Assembly: GCF_018320785.1 (NCBI RefSeq)
Contig: NC_054884.1
Location: forward strand, 16,865,667-16,929,666
Direction of reading: 5' to 3'
DNA length: 64,000 nt
From: Cheilinus undulatus
Taxonomy: Eukaryota; Chordata; Actinopteri; Labriformes; Labridae
Shown here: positions 38,101 to 59,279 of the stretch, piece after piece
Layout of the letters: the number at the start of each line of letters is the position of its first letter
How positions within the stretch are numbered: the first letter of the stretch is position 1
The notes under the pieces: model-generated
Seen by the model: only the letters and a program-made list of their open reading frames with translations
The model's database searches: none
What the model was told of the DNA's origin: nothing
Translations under genes and position numbers: made by a program

Positions 38101-41100
38101 AGGTACTCTGGTACTGACTTCATGTTTGATGGTCTTGGAGGAAGAGGTGGGGGGGCTGAGATGTATGAGTAGAAAAAAGTTCAACTGAGAAAAAGCGTAT
38201 GTTCTTTCAGCATTATGGCACAAGGTTACATCAGTATCAGGGAAACCCTGAACAAAATGTTTTTACCTGATGTCTGAGGTGAAATGTTGCTGTTTTCAGT
38301 CAGTAGCCTCACTGGGGCCCCTGTGCCTTCTGGTGCGGTGTATGAGTAGTCTGGGTCCCAGGGTTGTGCATTTAAATCTGGCTCAGCTTCAGGTAGGTCA
38401 TAGGAAAATGTCTGATTGTTGGTGATGGATGAATTGAAGGGCTCGCTGTAAGGGGGAGACTGGCTGTTTGCTGGAGGTCGCATGTGAGGTGGAAGAAGAG
38501 CTGGGTAAAACAAAATCAGAGAATCAGAATCATTTCATTGGCAATGTACAACAAATTTTTTTTGCAGTTCCATTTAGTGCTCGAGCAGTTTCTCATTTAA
38601 TATTGAAACTGCTCTGGGATATGGGATATAAAAAATGGTTTGTTAAAGCTCCTGTGAGAAACTTTGAAGCAGTGTCTTTTTATTCTATACCCATGTGGCT
38701 GCCAAGGGATTAACTTAGGAATAGAATTAACAAGATAAATCTCTCTGGTCCTTAACTGGTGGGTCAGGACCCAAAAGTAGGTTGTGGAGTGGTTTTCAGT
38801 ATCTGGAAGAAAAATTATGGCAAAATTTGATGAAGTACTGGGGGTATCACTGGTCATACAGCCATATATTTTCTTTTACTGTTTACAGAAGTAATAGGCA
38901 AAATGTATTTTTTGGTCAATATTTTAACTAATTTATGTCATTTTCTTGGGATAACAAAGCTGTTTTTTTTCCTTTTTAATGAGGTAATTCCACAAGATCT
39001 CGCAGAAATGTACAAACTATCACAAGCAGTGCTTACTGACATACACTAATTCATTTACTGTCCCAGATGCAGACATGATTTCAAGAAAAATGCAAATGAC
39101 ACCATTTTGATGATCAATGTCAGGATAGTTAATAATGTGCATATTAACAGTAATTCTTAGGTTGAATTTAAATGATTTTGAAGGCAGCCCTGATGTCGCC
39201 AGAGGGCCCCCAGGGTGCCACGGCAGCACAGTTGACTAAGGCTGATACAGAGGTGTTAACGTTAATTTGAGTCATCACCAACTAAAACCTCCTCACAGGA
39301 GCAATAAAAGAACGAACCACATAACTAATTAGAATGTGCACTCATGTAGGCAGCTGAAGATTAGGGAAAAGACAACTAGAAATGAAAACAAAACAATTTT
39401 CCATCACAAGTGTGGTTTTTCTACACTTTTTAAACTGTTTAAACAGGAAAAAAAAATATGGATTTGTGTCAGGGATAAAAATCATGCAATTAAGAATCGC
39501 ACTATAAGATCAAATAGATTACATTTTCTTTGACAATGTCATAAAAATCCTTTCTTGCAATCATTCAGTTATCTTTTCTGGATGTCTTTACTATATTGTT
39601 GATACCTGACCTTCACTTATCTCATACAGTTCAAAGTTGTGGAAAAAAAGAGTGTTCAGTATCAGAGCTAGGTATAAGCACCCAGAGTAAACATAGGAAT
39701 GAGAAAAATGCTCCAATTATACATGTTTGTGGGTTTTGTTTTTTGTCATCTACACCTTTTCGGGTGAACATATTCAGTTTTTTCCCTCCTGATGTAGGGA
39801 AAAAACTGACTTCATTGTCAGTAGAAACTGACTTTCTACTGACAATGAAGATAAAACAGGATTTGAGGCTCACACTGCAGTCCTTTAATGTAAAAGCAAT
39901 CTCCTTGCATCTTTACACAAGGCCATGCTAAAGGTTTAACAAGCAGGCTTCTAATGAGAAGGCTGAAAGGTTGCTGGTATGGACTAAGAACATTCAAGCG
40001 TGGAAAAAGAAATGGTTGTTGATGTCTTGTCTGTTTTACTTCTGATGTGTTGCAATTCAGAAAGGCACTTAACCTCAAACACCTCCAGGAAATTGGCCTC
40101 AGATACTCTCTAATTGCACTTGCATTTGCTAAACAACGCACTCAAGTTATGAAAATAGACATAAAAAATACAGAACAGGGGCACCGGTTTGACTAGAGCA
40201 GGCGCTCACATACAGAGTGAGCTGCCCCATGAATCCTGTCTCTCTTCAGCTGTCCTATCCAAATAAATGCAAAAAGACAAAATAACATTGACAAAAAACT
40301 GAGTCATAAATATCTAAATGTGAAAAAAGTAGTTTTAAAATGCCCTCTTGCCACAAGTCAGTTTGTGTAATTTCTGCCCCGTTAGATCTGTCTGCGTCTA
40401 TTATTTCAGAGTGGAGGTCATGTGAGACCACACAAACTCACAGATTGCAGATGTAAGCTAAAAATGTCAAAGGATAATTTTTTTTTACCATGCTCATAAA
40501 TCAACTTTACACTGGAAGCTTTATTTGTGGAGGTTACCATGCTAAACCTCTGCAAGCAAGCCTGAGGCTTCTGCTCCACTTGTGTAGAGAACAACACAAC
40601 TGGATTCTGGTTCCTTATTATGCTCTTTTATTCAAAGAACTGTACTTCACCTTGAAACATGATTGAGGAAAATCTAGGAGGAAGAAGAGCACTAGAGGTA
40701 GCTACTTCTGCTCAGCTAAGTGTGGTAAAGAAGAATAGTCTGATGACATTTTTCAGAGTTTTGACTACACTCCCTTTTTCTAAAAGGGGGGACCAGGATA
40801 GTTTAGCAAGCTTGGCATCAGTGTCCACCAAAACTATGACTAAAAACATTAGTCAACTTCCTTTATTCCATGAGGCAGACGAGACTAAGACTAGCTAAAA
40901 ATAGATCTTTAATGAGAAAAAGTAAAAGTAAGTTTAGTTTTCACCAAGGAGACTAAATGAGACTAAAATGTAATTCAGTGTTTGTCAGACATTCAAAATC
41001 CATTACATGTGAGAGCATAACCTGTTAGATAATCTGTAACTCTTTTGCCTTTCAGCTGTAGAAAGCAGAGACTCCAGGTTATGCAGGCTGGGTATAACTC

Positions 41101-43498
41101 ACAAGTGTAATTTGGACCAGATTTAGGCAAAGAGAATAAATGCTTTTTTTTCATTTTGGGGCATTTTACACCTTGATAGAGGAGGAGAGTGGATAGAATT
41201 GGAAACAGGAACGAGAGAGGTGGGGAGAGACATGCGGGAAGGCACCACAGGCCAGATTCGAACCTGGGCCAAGCCTTAAACCACTAGGCCACCTTTGCTC
41301 CAAAAGCAAGGACTTTTTAATGACAAAAATGTTTTTTAGTCTTCACTGACTAAACTGCCAGACAGCAGGAGGTGTGGCTGTCCTGTCAATCAAGGCAGAA
41401 CAACCAAACCTGTGTAAGATCAGCTGATAAGACATGCCTCAGCAACATCACATAACTCGTCAGAGGAAGACTGCAGGAACTTACCAGTAGAAAAAACACA
41501 TAGAAGTGTCTTATTTACCTGTTCTTGATGTAAGTAAGTGAACAAATTAAAATGATTCCCCTTATTTAAATATCTATACCACAACACTCACAGTACCTGT
41601 TTTTCGACGAGGTGTCGGTGTGTGCTGGGGAGTCACACTGACGGAAGAAGCTTCCTCTGTTTTTTTGTGAAATGCTGCATTTTCATAGAAGGGAGACAGC
41701 TTCACAACCTGCTTTACTTCCTTGTTTTTTTCCAACTGCTCGATAAACTTGGGTGGAGACAGAAGGGTTTTGGGTGTTTTAGCTTCTGCGGAGCTGTTCG
41801 GAGGGGGAGGTGGAGGAATGATGGGACGTTTCCAGTTAGCAGCAGCAGGAGGAAGAAGAGCTGAAAGGATGGAAAAAATACACAGTGTCTGTTAATCTGA
41901 GAACATTTTCTAGCAGAAGAACTGTGAACGCAGACAAAACAACTGGTGCAGAGTCGACCTTTGTGCTGCGAAGAAAATGTGACTCAGGATGCAGATGGCT
42001 TTTAGTGAGCTAAGAAAGTATCTGTGAGAAATATCTGCTAAGAGACAGACAGCAGAGGTTGTGTGTGTCACTGGTTGCATAATAAATAACCATACTTAAC
42101 CAGACACTCACCTAAAACACTCTGGTTTACAGAAGAACATACCTTAAAATACTTTTAAAAAATATGTTGCAATATTTTATAACTTTGTTTCCTTTGTGAC
42201 TTAAATTCTTAAGTCTTTTCTGTTCATATACTTTAGTGTACCACTCCCTGCATTTCCCAGAATGCCTAATGACAAAAATGTAGAGAATGGAGCTGACAGC
42301 ACCAGCACCAGATTCAACAAAAGCAAATATGATGCCAAAATCTACTGTCTTTAAGTAGAGTTCAGTGAAAGTGAAAGAGTTTAAATATCTTGGGGTCTTT
42401 CTTACTATAAGGGGAAGAATGGAGTCTGAGATAGACAGTTTTGGTGCAACATTGGCAGTATTGCAGAAATTGTGCTGGACTATACTAGTACCCAAAAACA
42501 TAACTTGATTACAGTAATTTGAGTAAATGTTAATAGTTACTTTTCACCCCTGCTGAGGAAAAAAGTTTGGTTGCCCAACATATTTTCTTTAATTTTAGAA
42601 GTAAAATGGAGAATGTGTAAATACATCCCATTCTCTCATATGGATGCAACCTTGATGCCACTTCTGCGCAAGTTCATGAGTCAGTGGCCCAATGTGCACA
42701 AACGCACATTAAAAATGAAAATGATCATAGCTAAGAAAAAAATCATGATAGATGTGTCAGTATGCTTGTGTCAAAGACTAAATATATTTTGTCTCCAATT
42801 TTATTTTATTGTAGTTATTTTTTTTTAAAAAAACACAAGATTGTTTTTGTTTTTGTAAAGCTTCATTTTTATCTAAGTTTTAGTTGACTAGAATTCTCAT
42901 TAGATTTTATTTCTTTAGTTAGATTTAATCAACTGTGATAAACTTGGTCTAGGTGAGATTATTTTTGAAAACAGAGGTGGAAAACCTCTGTTTTCAAAAA
43001 AACCTGCCTATGTGTGGACTAGTCCTGAGAGACAGGGTGAGGGGCAGAGACATCCAAAGGCAGCTCAGAGTAGAGCTACTGCTCTTTTGCATCCAAAGGA
43101 GCCTGTTAAGGTGGTTTGGGTATCTGATCAGTATGTCACTTGTGCACCTCCATGTGGAGGTCTTCTAACTGGGCAGAATCCCCCAGGAGGAGCTGGAGAA
43201 TGATGTTAGGATGAGGGCTTTCTTGGCTGACTTGCTCAGCCTTCTGCCTTGTTGACTTACCTCAGTAAAGCAGAAGAAAATGAATAGATGTCTTGATTTC
43301 TGATGAGGCTACATTAAAAAATACCTGGCTAGTGATGTGTGGAATTAAGATAATTTTGACAACATGTCCTGTTAAATTATGTTTTTAAATTTAAAGAGTG
43401 TGTTTGAAAGAATTCTTACCTGAGCGTTTCATGAGTCGTTGCTTGTCCTTCTGAGTCACTGATGGCGGCACGTAAACAAACCCACAAGCAAATTCCAT
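24702..43498 (-). CDS. Sec23/24-like vWA-domain protein, 20 coding exons (cpras1-like)
   Basis: Coding exons on the minus strand: 43498-43420, 41860-41597, 38500-38267, 38155-38027, 37930-37850, 37745-37672, 37569-37384, 36453-36412, 32957-32868, 32721-32570, 32448-32379, 29896-29766, 29580-29496, 29394-29288, 29168-29056, 26012-25901, 25436-25296, 25057-24964, 24875-24849, 24731-24702. Every junction is GT-AG with matching phase, and the sum is 2241 nt: 746 aa plus stop. The protein starts MEFACGFVYVPPSVTQKDKQ, then has a proline-rich leader (about 27-262), a CxxC...CxxC zinc ribbon (273-297), a vWA domain (about 330-540), a beta-sandwich-like part and a helical tail ending SDAQMLGQCCSTL. 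The order zinc ribbon, vWA trunk, beta, helical mirrors Sec23/Sec24 of COPII coats. From memory, fish databases call such proteins 'circularly permutated Ras protein 1-like'; I see no P-loop or NKxD motif. The cellular role is unknown to me. A likely 5' UTR acceptor lies at 43514. Confidence 0.85.
27030..27361 (+). pseudogene. hAT/ZBED-type transposase fragment, broken
   Basis: The plus strand reads VTKQPSLVTKLKEFF, a frameshift near 27148, then DRKLKLWSQKISIETLSS, KAKEASDQVTLCMVKT and LCPAAKDHLLMTEAVAAK. The order of a 'K-x-HL-x-KHP...EFF-RK...EASY-VA-xIAK...LPAAKD' region is what I know from ZBED/hAT-derived transposases. Stops and frameshifts upstream mark it as dead. It sits in an intron of the vWA gene on the opposite strand. 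Confidence 0.5.
28131..28146 (+). repeat. Poly-C run
   Basis: An uninterrupted run of about 16 C in an intron. A shorter C run of the same kind lies near 52097-52109 inside a SINE head. Both are likely length-variable and error-prone in sequencing. Confidence 0.8.
29288..36453 (-). CDS. cpras1-like gene, vWA domain exons 8-14
   Basis: Seven exons (36453-36412 to 29394-29288) encode residues 350-574. In order they give VLEGEEVFHRSRLH, QVGLITFNNQ, the TTALGPAALLAI block (MIDAS threonine near 446-447), VIICTDGKAN (MIDAS Asp 473), VTVSVLSIEGTDCRLDELGR, then the start of the beta part, TATHCTVTLLLPQP. All five canonical MIDAS positions appear to be kept, so metal binding is likely. The intron between exons 8 and 9 is about 3.5 kb and contains the Tc1 element. 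Confidence 0.82.
29900..32370. other. Intron of the vWA gene with no gene-like content
   Basis: Between coding exons at 29766-29896 and 32379-32448 there is only AT-rich sequence apart from the GCTA-rich repeat at 31440-31910. No exon-like frame with matching splice sites is seen. Confidence 0.5.
31440..31910. repeat. Degenerate GCTA-rich minisatellite
   Basis: Variants of TAGCTACATAGCTAACATAGC and AAAGCTAACATTGCTAAAGC recur throughout about 470 bp, with both TAGCTA and its neighbours in either order. The unit is poorly kept, roughly 18-22 bp. The motif resembles the core of the 42-bp minisatellite near 62.5 kb (GTAGTTAGCTATATCAAGCTA). Confidence 0.6.
32960..34618. other. Intronic sequence, nothing recognised
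   Basis: Part of the large intron between exons 36412-36453 and 32868-32957. It is AT-rich, with no open frame that resembles a known protein and no clear repeat ends. Confidence 0.4.
34621..36073 (+). mobile_element. Tc1/mariner element with intact inverted ends, defective transposase
   Basis: The termini are CAGTGCTTAACAAATTTATT... at 34621 and its perfect complement ending at 36073; identity extends at least 28 bp, through AGACCACC. TA dinucleotides flank both ends (34619-34620 and 36074-36075), the Tc1 target duplication. The plus strand encodes a DDE transposase core: WMDESKFELFG (first Asp), IYQQDNDPKHT (second Asp) and MDWPSQSPDLNPIEQIWG (final Glu). The N-terminal helix-turn-helix DNA-binding part is absent, so an internal deletion has occurred upstream of about 35040. 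A SINE at 35328-35519 interrupts the catalytic region and a frameshift follows. It lies in an intron of the vWA gene. Confidence 0.9.
35328..35519 (+). mobile_element. tRNA-derived SINE inserted in the Tc1 element
   Basis: The head has an A box (GTGGCCTAGTGGTTAAAGGC) and a B box (GGTTCGAATCC) of RNA polymerase III type, the body reads CTGCATGTCTCTCCCCCACTC, and the end has AATAAAGGCACAAA...CCAAAGATAAATCTT then 13 or more A. Target-site duplications TCGACAGTAT (35318-35327) and TCGACGGTAT (35520-35529) differ by one base. Other copies lie at 41130-41310 (reverse) and 52075-52238. It was mobilised by a LINE partner, which is family knowledge. Confidence 0.88.
36538..36675 (+). mobile_element. 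Tc1 5' fragment cut off by another repeat
   Basis: The plus strand carries the phrase TGCCACAGGTGTATATAATCAAGCGCCTAGC, then CATTTGCAAGTACTTGTGA and an ATG frame MGRPEELNDF. This matches the 5' leader and first codons of a second, common teleost Tc1 family (M-G-R-S-K/E-E-L-S-E-F). At about 36675 it breaks off into GGGGCTTTTCCATTACATGG, the end of a different repeat family running to about 36800. Confidence 0.6.
37384..37745 (-). CDS. cpras1-like gene, zinc-ribbon and MIDAS exons 6-7
   Basis: Exon 6 (37745-37672) and exon 7 (37569-37384) encode residues 263-349. Cysteines C273, C276, C291 and C294 form two CxxC pairs (CSQC and CYFC), with extra C283 and C297, as in the Sec23/24 zinc finger. 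Exon 7 ends with ALLLFCIDISGSMS: the D339-x-S341-x-S343 metal-binding signature at the first strand of a vWA domain. Confidence 0.85.
37850..43498 (-). CDS. cpras1-like gene, proline-rich leader exons 1-5
   Basis: Five exons encode residues 1 to about 262. Exon 1 gives the conserved start with FVYVPPSVTQKDKQRLMK. Exons 2 and 3 both open with the same peptide ALLPP, read from near-identical starts CTCTTCTTCC, and exon 4 opens APPPLPP. Junctions 1|2 to 5|6 are all phase 1, so exons 2-5 are symmetric cassettes that could be skipped or duplicated without frame change. The sequence is rich in Pro, Ser and Thr, with possible SH3-binding stretches (IIPPPPPN), and is probably disordered. Confidence 0.8.
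38510..41590. other. Intron of the vWA gene with dispersed repeats
   Basis: Between exons 38267-38500 and 41597-41860. It contains a repeat around 40820-41000 rich in ACTAAGACTAGCTAAAA and AGACTAAATGAGACTAAAATG, related to 54395-54945, and the reverse SINE at 41130-41310. A short perfect inverted repeat around AGTAGAAACTGACTTTCTACTGACAATGAAG occurs near 39820-39850. No exon is supported. Confidence 0.45.
41130..41310 (-). mobile_element. tRNA-derived SINE, reverse copy
   Basis: On the minus strand: AAAGGTGGCCTAGTGGTTTA (A box), GGTTCGAATCTGG (B box), CCCGCATGTCTCTCCCCACC and a CTATCCACTCTCCTCCTCTATC tail, then A-rich sequence. It is the same family as the copy at 35328-35519, and fairly well kept. 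Confidence 0.8.
42245..43265 (+). mobile_element. LINE reverse-transcriptase remnants, copies 3 and 4
   Basis: At 42245-42480 the plus strand reads VKEFKYLGVFLTIRGRMESEID and a worn ATLAVLQKLCW. At 42985-43265 it reads VLRDRVRGRDIQRQLRVELL, RSLLRWFGYLISM and a PQEELEN-type end. These are adjacent blocks of the same LINE protein as at 2080-2725, here split by an inserted stretch (42485-42975) that begins with the reverse end of the CAGGGGTGAAAAGTAACT hAT family at 42505-42556. It may be one LINE copy later interrupted. Confidence 0.6.
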
Positions 43499-45038
43499 TA
43501 TGACTCCACCTGACTGTGAGAAAAAGCACAATTTTCATATTTCTGTAAGAAATCCATCAAAGAGGTCTGAGTCATTTAACACATGAGACAAAACAATCAG
43601 GTCAGACAAAATGAAAGTAATTACGGCATAATTGCAGCATTCAGTTTCTAACACAATGACACAACTTTATAAAGCAGTCAAATGAAAGAATCTTAATCCA
43701 GACACTGCCATACTGATCAATTTTATCTACACTAAAGAAAAAACTCACAAAATAGACGATCAAAGATGAACTTACTCATTCAGAGTCCTTAGAAAGCTGA
43801 ACGTACAGTACAACCAGACATGAAACCCTCCCAGCCCTCAGAAATGTTTCAGCGCCTCTGTGACGTCTCGTCATTCACCGGTTGGGTTTCAGACATCCCG
43901 TCCAACAGGTTTTTATCCTTAAGAAGTTCTTCAGTAGGACCATGGTGTGTGCTTGTGTTTGTGTGTGTTCAGAGCTGTGCAGGTGGGTGGTGGTAGTCAC
44001 ATATTTATTGGGTATTGTCTAACTCTGGTTAAATATTCCATGAATGTAAATGAAATGGAAAAAGAAGAAAAGAAGCTGATTGAATAACAGAGCGGAACAG
44101 AGGGTAAAGGTCAAGATGAGTCATAATGTATAGATAAGAATAGCCTTCAAAGTAAGAGGCTGGCAACTAAGTACTGTAAAACAAGTTCCTGTTCACTGGC
44201 TAGTTGTCCAGTGTGTTTTTGCATGTCAGATATTATTTTTTCCAGACATTATTTTCCCATTTTACAGTATTTGAGAATTTGGATGGGCAAAAATAGATAA
44301 ATAAATAGATTTCCATGTCTACAGGACGCCTGGATACCCATAAACTTTCTGTAAAAGAAATAAACACTTAAAATAAACAACACCATAAGCCACATCAAAA
44401 CGTGTTTTATCTCTGTTGTTTTTAACAAGTTTCTTTTAGTATTCTGCTCACTTTTTGTTTCACAAATGTAAATGTGCATTTGCAAAAGGCTAACTGTGCT
44501 AGTCATTTTATTATTATTTACACATAAAGGTATTACAAAAGTTGTCCACTCATACATATTGTACACGTGCTATTGCTAAAATATTTTCCCTGGTCTAATG
44601 TGTTTGTCTTGAAATAAACTAACCTCCTGCTATGTTAGCACTTGTTAAAGGTATATACTCAAAGCCTGGGGTAAACGGACGTCACTGTCCTACATTAATG
44701 ACAAATCTAACAAGCTAAGACCATTAGACTGTAGCATTGAGCTAACGCTAGTAGTGTAATTATGTACCGTACATTCTTAGCATGCTAACGCGCTAATTAG
44801 CCTTAATCACAATTCTGGGTACTAACTTGGTAACACAACAAAGAACCAGAAAGGTATTTTAAGACATGACCTTGTGAGGGCACTGAAAAGTCAGGAAATA
44901 TAGATTATCAGGATTCATACCGATGATGTTTAGCAGGATGTATGCATTTTGACCTGCTGGGGGCGCTGTAGAGCAACAACATCAACAGGGTCCATCCACT
45001 GAATCTGTAGAAATCTAGAAATCCATTTCAAATACTTA

Positions 45039-45040
<2 letters not shown>

Positions 45041-45070
<30 letters not shown>
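45041..45070 (+). repeat. Poly-A run of about 30 bases
   Basis: An uninterrupted A run directly at the start of the AT-rich minisatellite. It may be a retrotransposon tail or simply the founding slippage tract. The assembly length is likely approximate. Confidence 0.85.
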
Positions 45071-45073
<3 letters not shown>

Positions 45074-45850
45074 GAATGATAATTACTTTTGAAAAAAAGG
45101 TAAAACTGAATCATGAGAAAATTATGAGTTAGAGAAAAAAAGTGATATAAAAGTAAAAATATATGTTAAAACGTAATAATAGTGACAGAAAGGTTGAAAT
45201 TATGAGACTAAAAGTTGAAATTCAGTTAGTCATAAAGATGACATAAAGTCAAAAATACTTAGACAAAGTTAATTATGAGATAAAAAAAAAAGCAGATATG
45301 ATACAGTAAGTCAAAATTGTGGGATTAAAGCAAATTATGAGATAAAAGGTCATTATCATGAGATAGTAAGTATAATTGTGAGGAAAAAAGTCAATATTAT
45401 GAGTTAAAAATTATAATTCTGAGATATTAGTCAATATTGTGAAATATAAAGTCATAACCATGACATGAAAAGTCAATATCATGAGATTAAAAAGTCATAA
45501 TTACAAAATAAATGGCATAATAGTGAGATAAATGTCAAAATTATGATAAAAGTCAAAATCATAAAGCAGTAAGTCAGAATTGTGAGATAAAAAGTCAATA
45601 TTATAAGTTGAAGGTCTTGATTATGACATATAAAAGAAACAACTTATGATAAATTAAGTCAATTATGAGATTAAAAAAGTAAAAAAAAGTGATAGCAGAT
45701 CATAATTGTGAAATTAAAAAGACAAAATTAAGCGATAAAAGGTGGACTATGAGATGCAATTTTAGAATTATAAGACAGACATAATAACTTTTAAAAATAT
45801 CATGAAATGAAAAGTCAAAACTAAAATGTATATCTCATAATTGACTAAAA
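45071..45850 (+). repeat. AT-rich minisatellite, GTCAAAATTATGAGATAAA family
   Basis: Dozens of degenerate units of about 17-21 bp with the core AAAGTCAaaATTaTGAGAT, separated by variable A runs. The same core recurs around 61090-61620 in the same orientation. The unit has no coding capacity. It lies downstream of the PACSIN 3' end. Confidence 0.75.
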
Positions 45851-46425
45851 AACGGTTTCATATAAATCCACACAGCTGGCTCATGACAATGACCACCAAG
45901 ATTAGAGGTAAAACAATTTCAGATTTATTTGAAAATCCACTCCCTCAGTCAAAGTGACATCTGTGAACTTCTACATAATACTTATTAGGTAAACAGGAAC
46001 TGTGTGTGCATATCATTGTAAACGTGCACCCAGCTTAACCTCATAAATCATTATCAGGTGTTGTTATACATTAACCAGCTGACTCAGACATGAGGACACT
46101 AAATAAATACTTTCTCATTTGCTCTTCTTTGGTATGAAATAGCACACATGCATGCAAACAAACAGTCACACATAAACACATACAGCTCTGACACAAACAA
46201 TACATTCTTGTCTTTCATAAGTTATTTGATATTGCAGAAGTCATCAAACCAGTAGGTTAAAATATTAAGGCTTTAGGTTACAAATGTCAAAAATGTCTGA
46301 ATAAAGTTGGACTCAGAAACAGTGTGGAAACATAGAATATAAATGTTATTTTTTTAAATATATATTTTTAAACTAATTCTTTGTGAGACATAAGTTTAGG
46401 GCACAGAAAATTAAACAGTGAAACA

Positions 46426-57242
<10,817 letters not shown>

Positions 57243-57249
57243 GATTGTG

Positions 57250-59270
57250 AAGGTGTCTGCCTCAAAAAGAAAGTGAGAGATACTTGTTTGTGTTGTACCG
57301 GAGAGTTGTTTGACTGGTTACAAAGTAGGGAATGACAGCTTTTATTGGCACTGATTATCATGCAACAGGTTTAACATGCCGAGGTGTAATGTGCAGAGCT
57401 TATATTTGTCTGAGGGGGAATAAATGACACTGAAACCTCACTTTTTTAAACTGTGACAAGGAATTAGAAGATCCTGATGAAGTGTGGTTTGCAGTGGTAC
57501 ATCCGAGCCCCCTGCGTGAGTAACGGGAGTGTGGTTGCTGTGGCAGACTGAAATTCACAGGGGTGGGGATCTGCCAGCAGGAATAGAACAGCTGCTCAGG
57601 CATTCTTCCTGCAGCCTTCCCAAAATAAACAGCAGGGAAAGGTCATCTTTCCCCTTTGCTCTGACTAATACAAGGCCTATTAGGACCAACTGTCTCCCTC
57701 AGCGATTCGATTCAGAGATCAGGACCACAAAAGGAGCGGATTTATAATCAGGAATGTGGGATTTAACAGGAATAAATTCCAAAGATAGCTGCCTTGTTGG
57801 ACATGAAGCTGTGACAGGTACATCTGAAAGGGAACAGATTGAACAAAAGGAAGGACACAAGCACAAACATGCAAAAGTTATAATTGGGCCTGTTGCTGTC
57901 TGGTTAGCACGCTGACACATTGCTGGCTGAGTAATGTGAAAAGTGACTAACCACACCTCGTCACAAGACTGAGCATGACAGAGAAACACAAACACAGGAG
58001 TTTGAGGCTATATTTTGTTATTTTCAGCCTGAATGGGTGCATTAAAGCTGAAAATTCCTGAACTTTTTCATGCAGAGGAGAGTTAAAACAGCTCATTCTG
58101 GTATTTTATCTAAAGGAAGCATTTTTATCACATAAATGGTAGAAAGTTCTCCATCCACAAGCCAGCAACAAGCACAAAAGTGGCAACAGAGCAGGCATGC
58201 CTGGGAGAAACCCGCACTTACATTTCTCTCTGGATCACCAGTGATTACTCAAGTGACCACTTGTTACTGTAGTACAAGAGCTTCAAGGATTTCTATCCGT
58301 TTCTGTGTGCGTCTTCCCCTCTCTCACTGCGCCTCTCTCTCCTCCTCTAACACATGCTTCTCTCCCTCTCTCCTCTCTCACTGACCCAATTTTCCCCTGG
58401 CACTTAAAGTTACACTCACACAAACTGTTGTTGTTGATCTGAAAGTGGGCGTGAGGCACAGGGGCAAGAAAATAATCAAATCAGAGCGTTTGCATGGTTA
58501 TCATTTGGCTGCTAATTGGCTTCAAGGCAAACAAAACGAGGGAGGAAGACTTACCTTGGTGTTCTCCACCCCCGTCAGCTCTTTTGGCGCACTGTATGAA
58601 CTTCTTATCCCTTTTTCTCCTACTTCAACCCCATCCTTTGCTTCTTACATTCACCAGCCTCCTCTCTTTCAGGCTTCTACCCCTCTTTGACTTTCTCTCT
58701 ACTCTATCGGATACAAACAGCTGGAAGAATCCCCCTCCTCCCCCGCCCCTCCCTCCCTGCCTTCGTCTCTCTCAATATGGTGCTAATGAGAAGCTGAACC
58801 TTCATTTTGACCATGTTCTGGTCACAGATCAGTGTCAGTGTAACACAGAGTCATGTGAGCTTATTAGTGTGGGAGTGTGACAGTAGAGAGAGGGGGCGGG
58901 GTCGGGGTCTATGAACAACATTAGCCCCCTGTGCCCCCTTTGTGACCTGCCATTCTGTGTGGTCAGGCCTAGAAAGAGAGGAGAGCTTGTTTACTTGTTC
59001 TAGGCTTTACTGTTCTGGAGTTAAAGGACAATACCAGCATCATCCACAGTACTGCTGTTATCACCATCATAGTTTTTAATCCTCAGTCTTTTTGGAATTT
59101 GTGGTGTTTATAATTCCAGCTTGCAAACTAATTTTTAACAGCTAATCCAGAGCCAGAGTACCTCCAACACCCACCATGTAAGAGATATTGTTTCTCACTT
59201 TTGCTTGGAGGCTTGAAATCAAATCTGGTGCATGTTCTGCAGGGCTTTATGTTATTTATACTAACATATT
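57250..59270. other. PACSIN 5' UTR region and upstream spacer
   Basis: From the start codon at 57242 upstream: a likely intron to the donor at 58555, then a probable 5' UTR exon and promoter around 58555-58900. The plus strand there is pyrimidine-rich (CCTCCTCCCCCGCCCCTCCC near 58734-58754), giving a purine-rich minus-strand leader. No coding exon is supported on the plus strand; frames near 58445-58880 are low-complexity shadows. Confidence 0.4.
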
Positions 59271-59279
59271 AGATAGACA

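Larger units (their letters stand above)
43514..46425. other. 5' UTR region of vWA gene, then intergenic spacer
   Basis: A minus-strand 5' UTR exon with donor AATGA|GTAAG at 43776 plausibly feeds the acceptor at 43514, so the vWA gene promoter should lie near 43.8-43.95 kb. From about 44 kb to 45 kb there is no supported feature. After that come the poly-A run and minisatellite, then the 3' end of the PACSIN gene, where a minus-strand AATAAA (plus-strand TTTATT, 45924-45929) is a candidate poly(A) signal. Confidence 0.45.
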
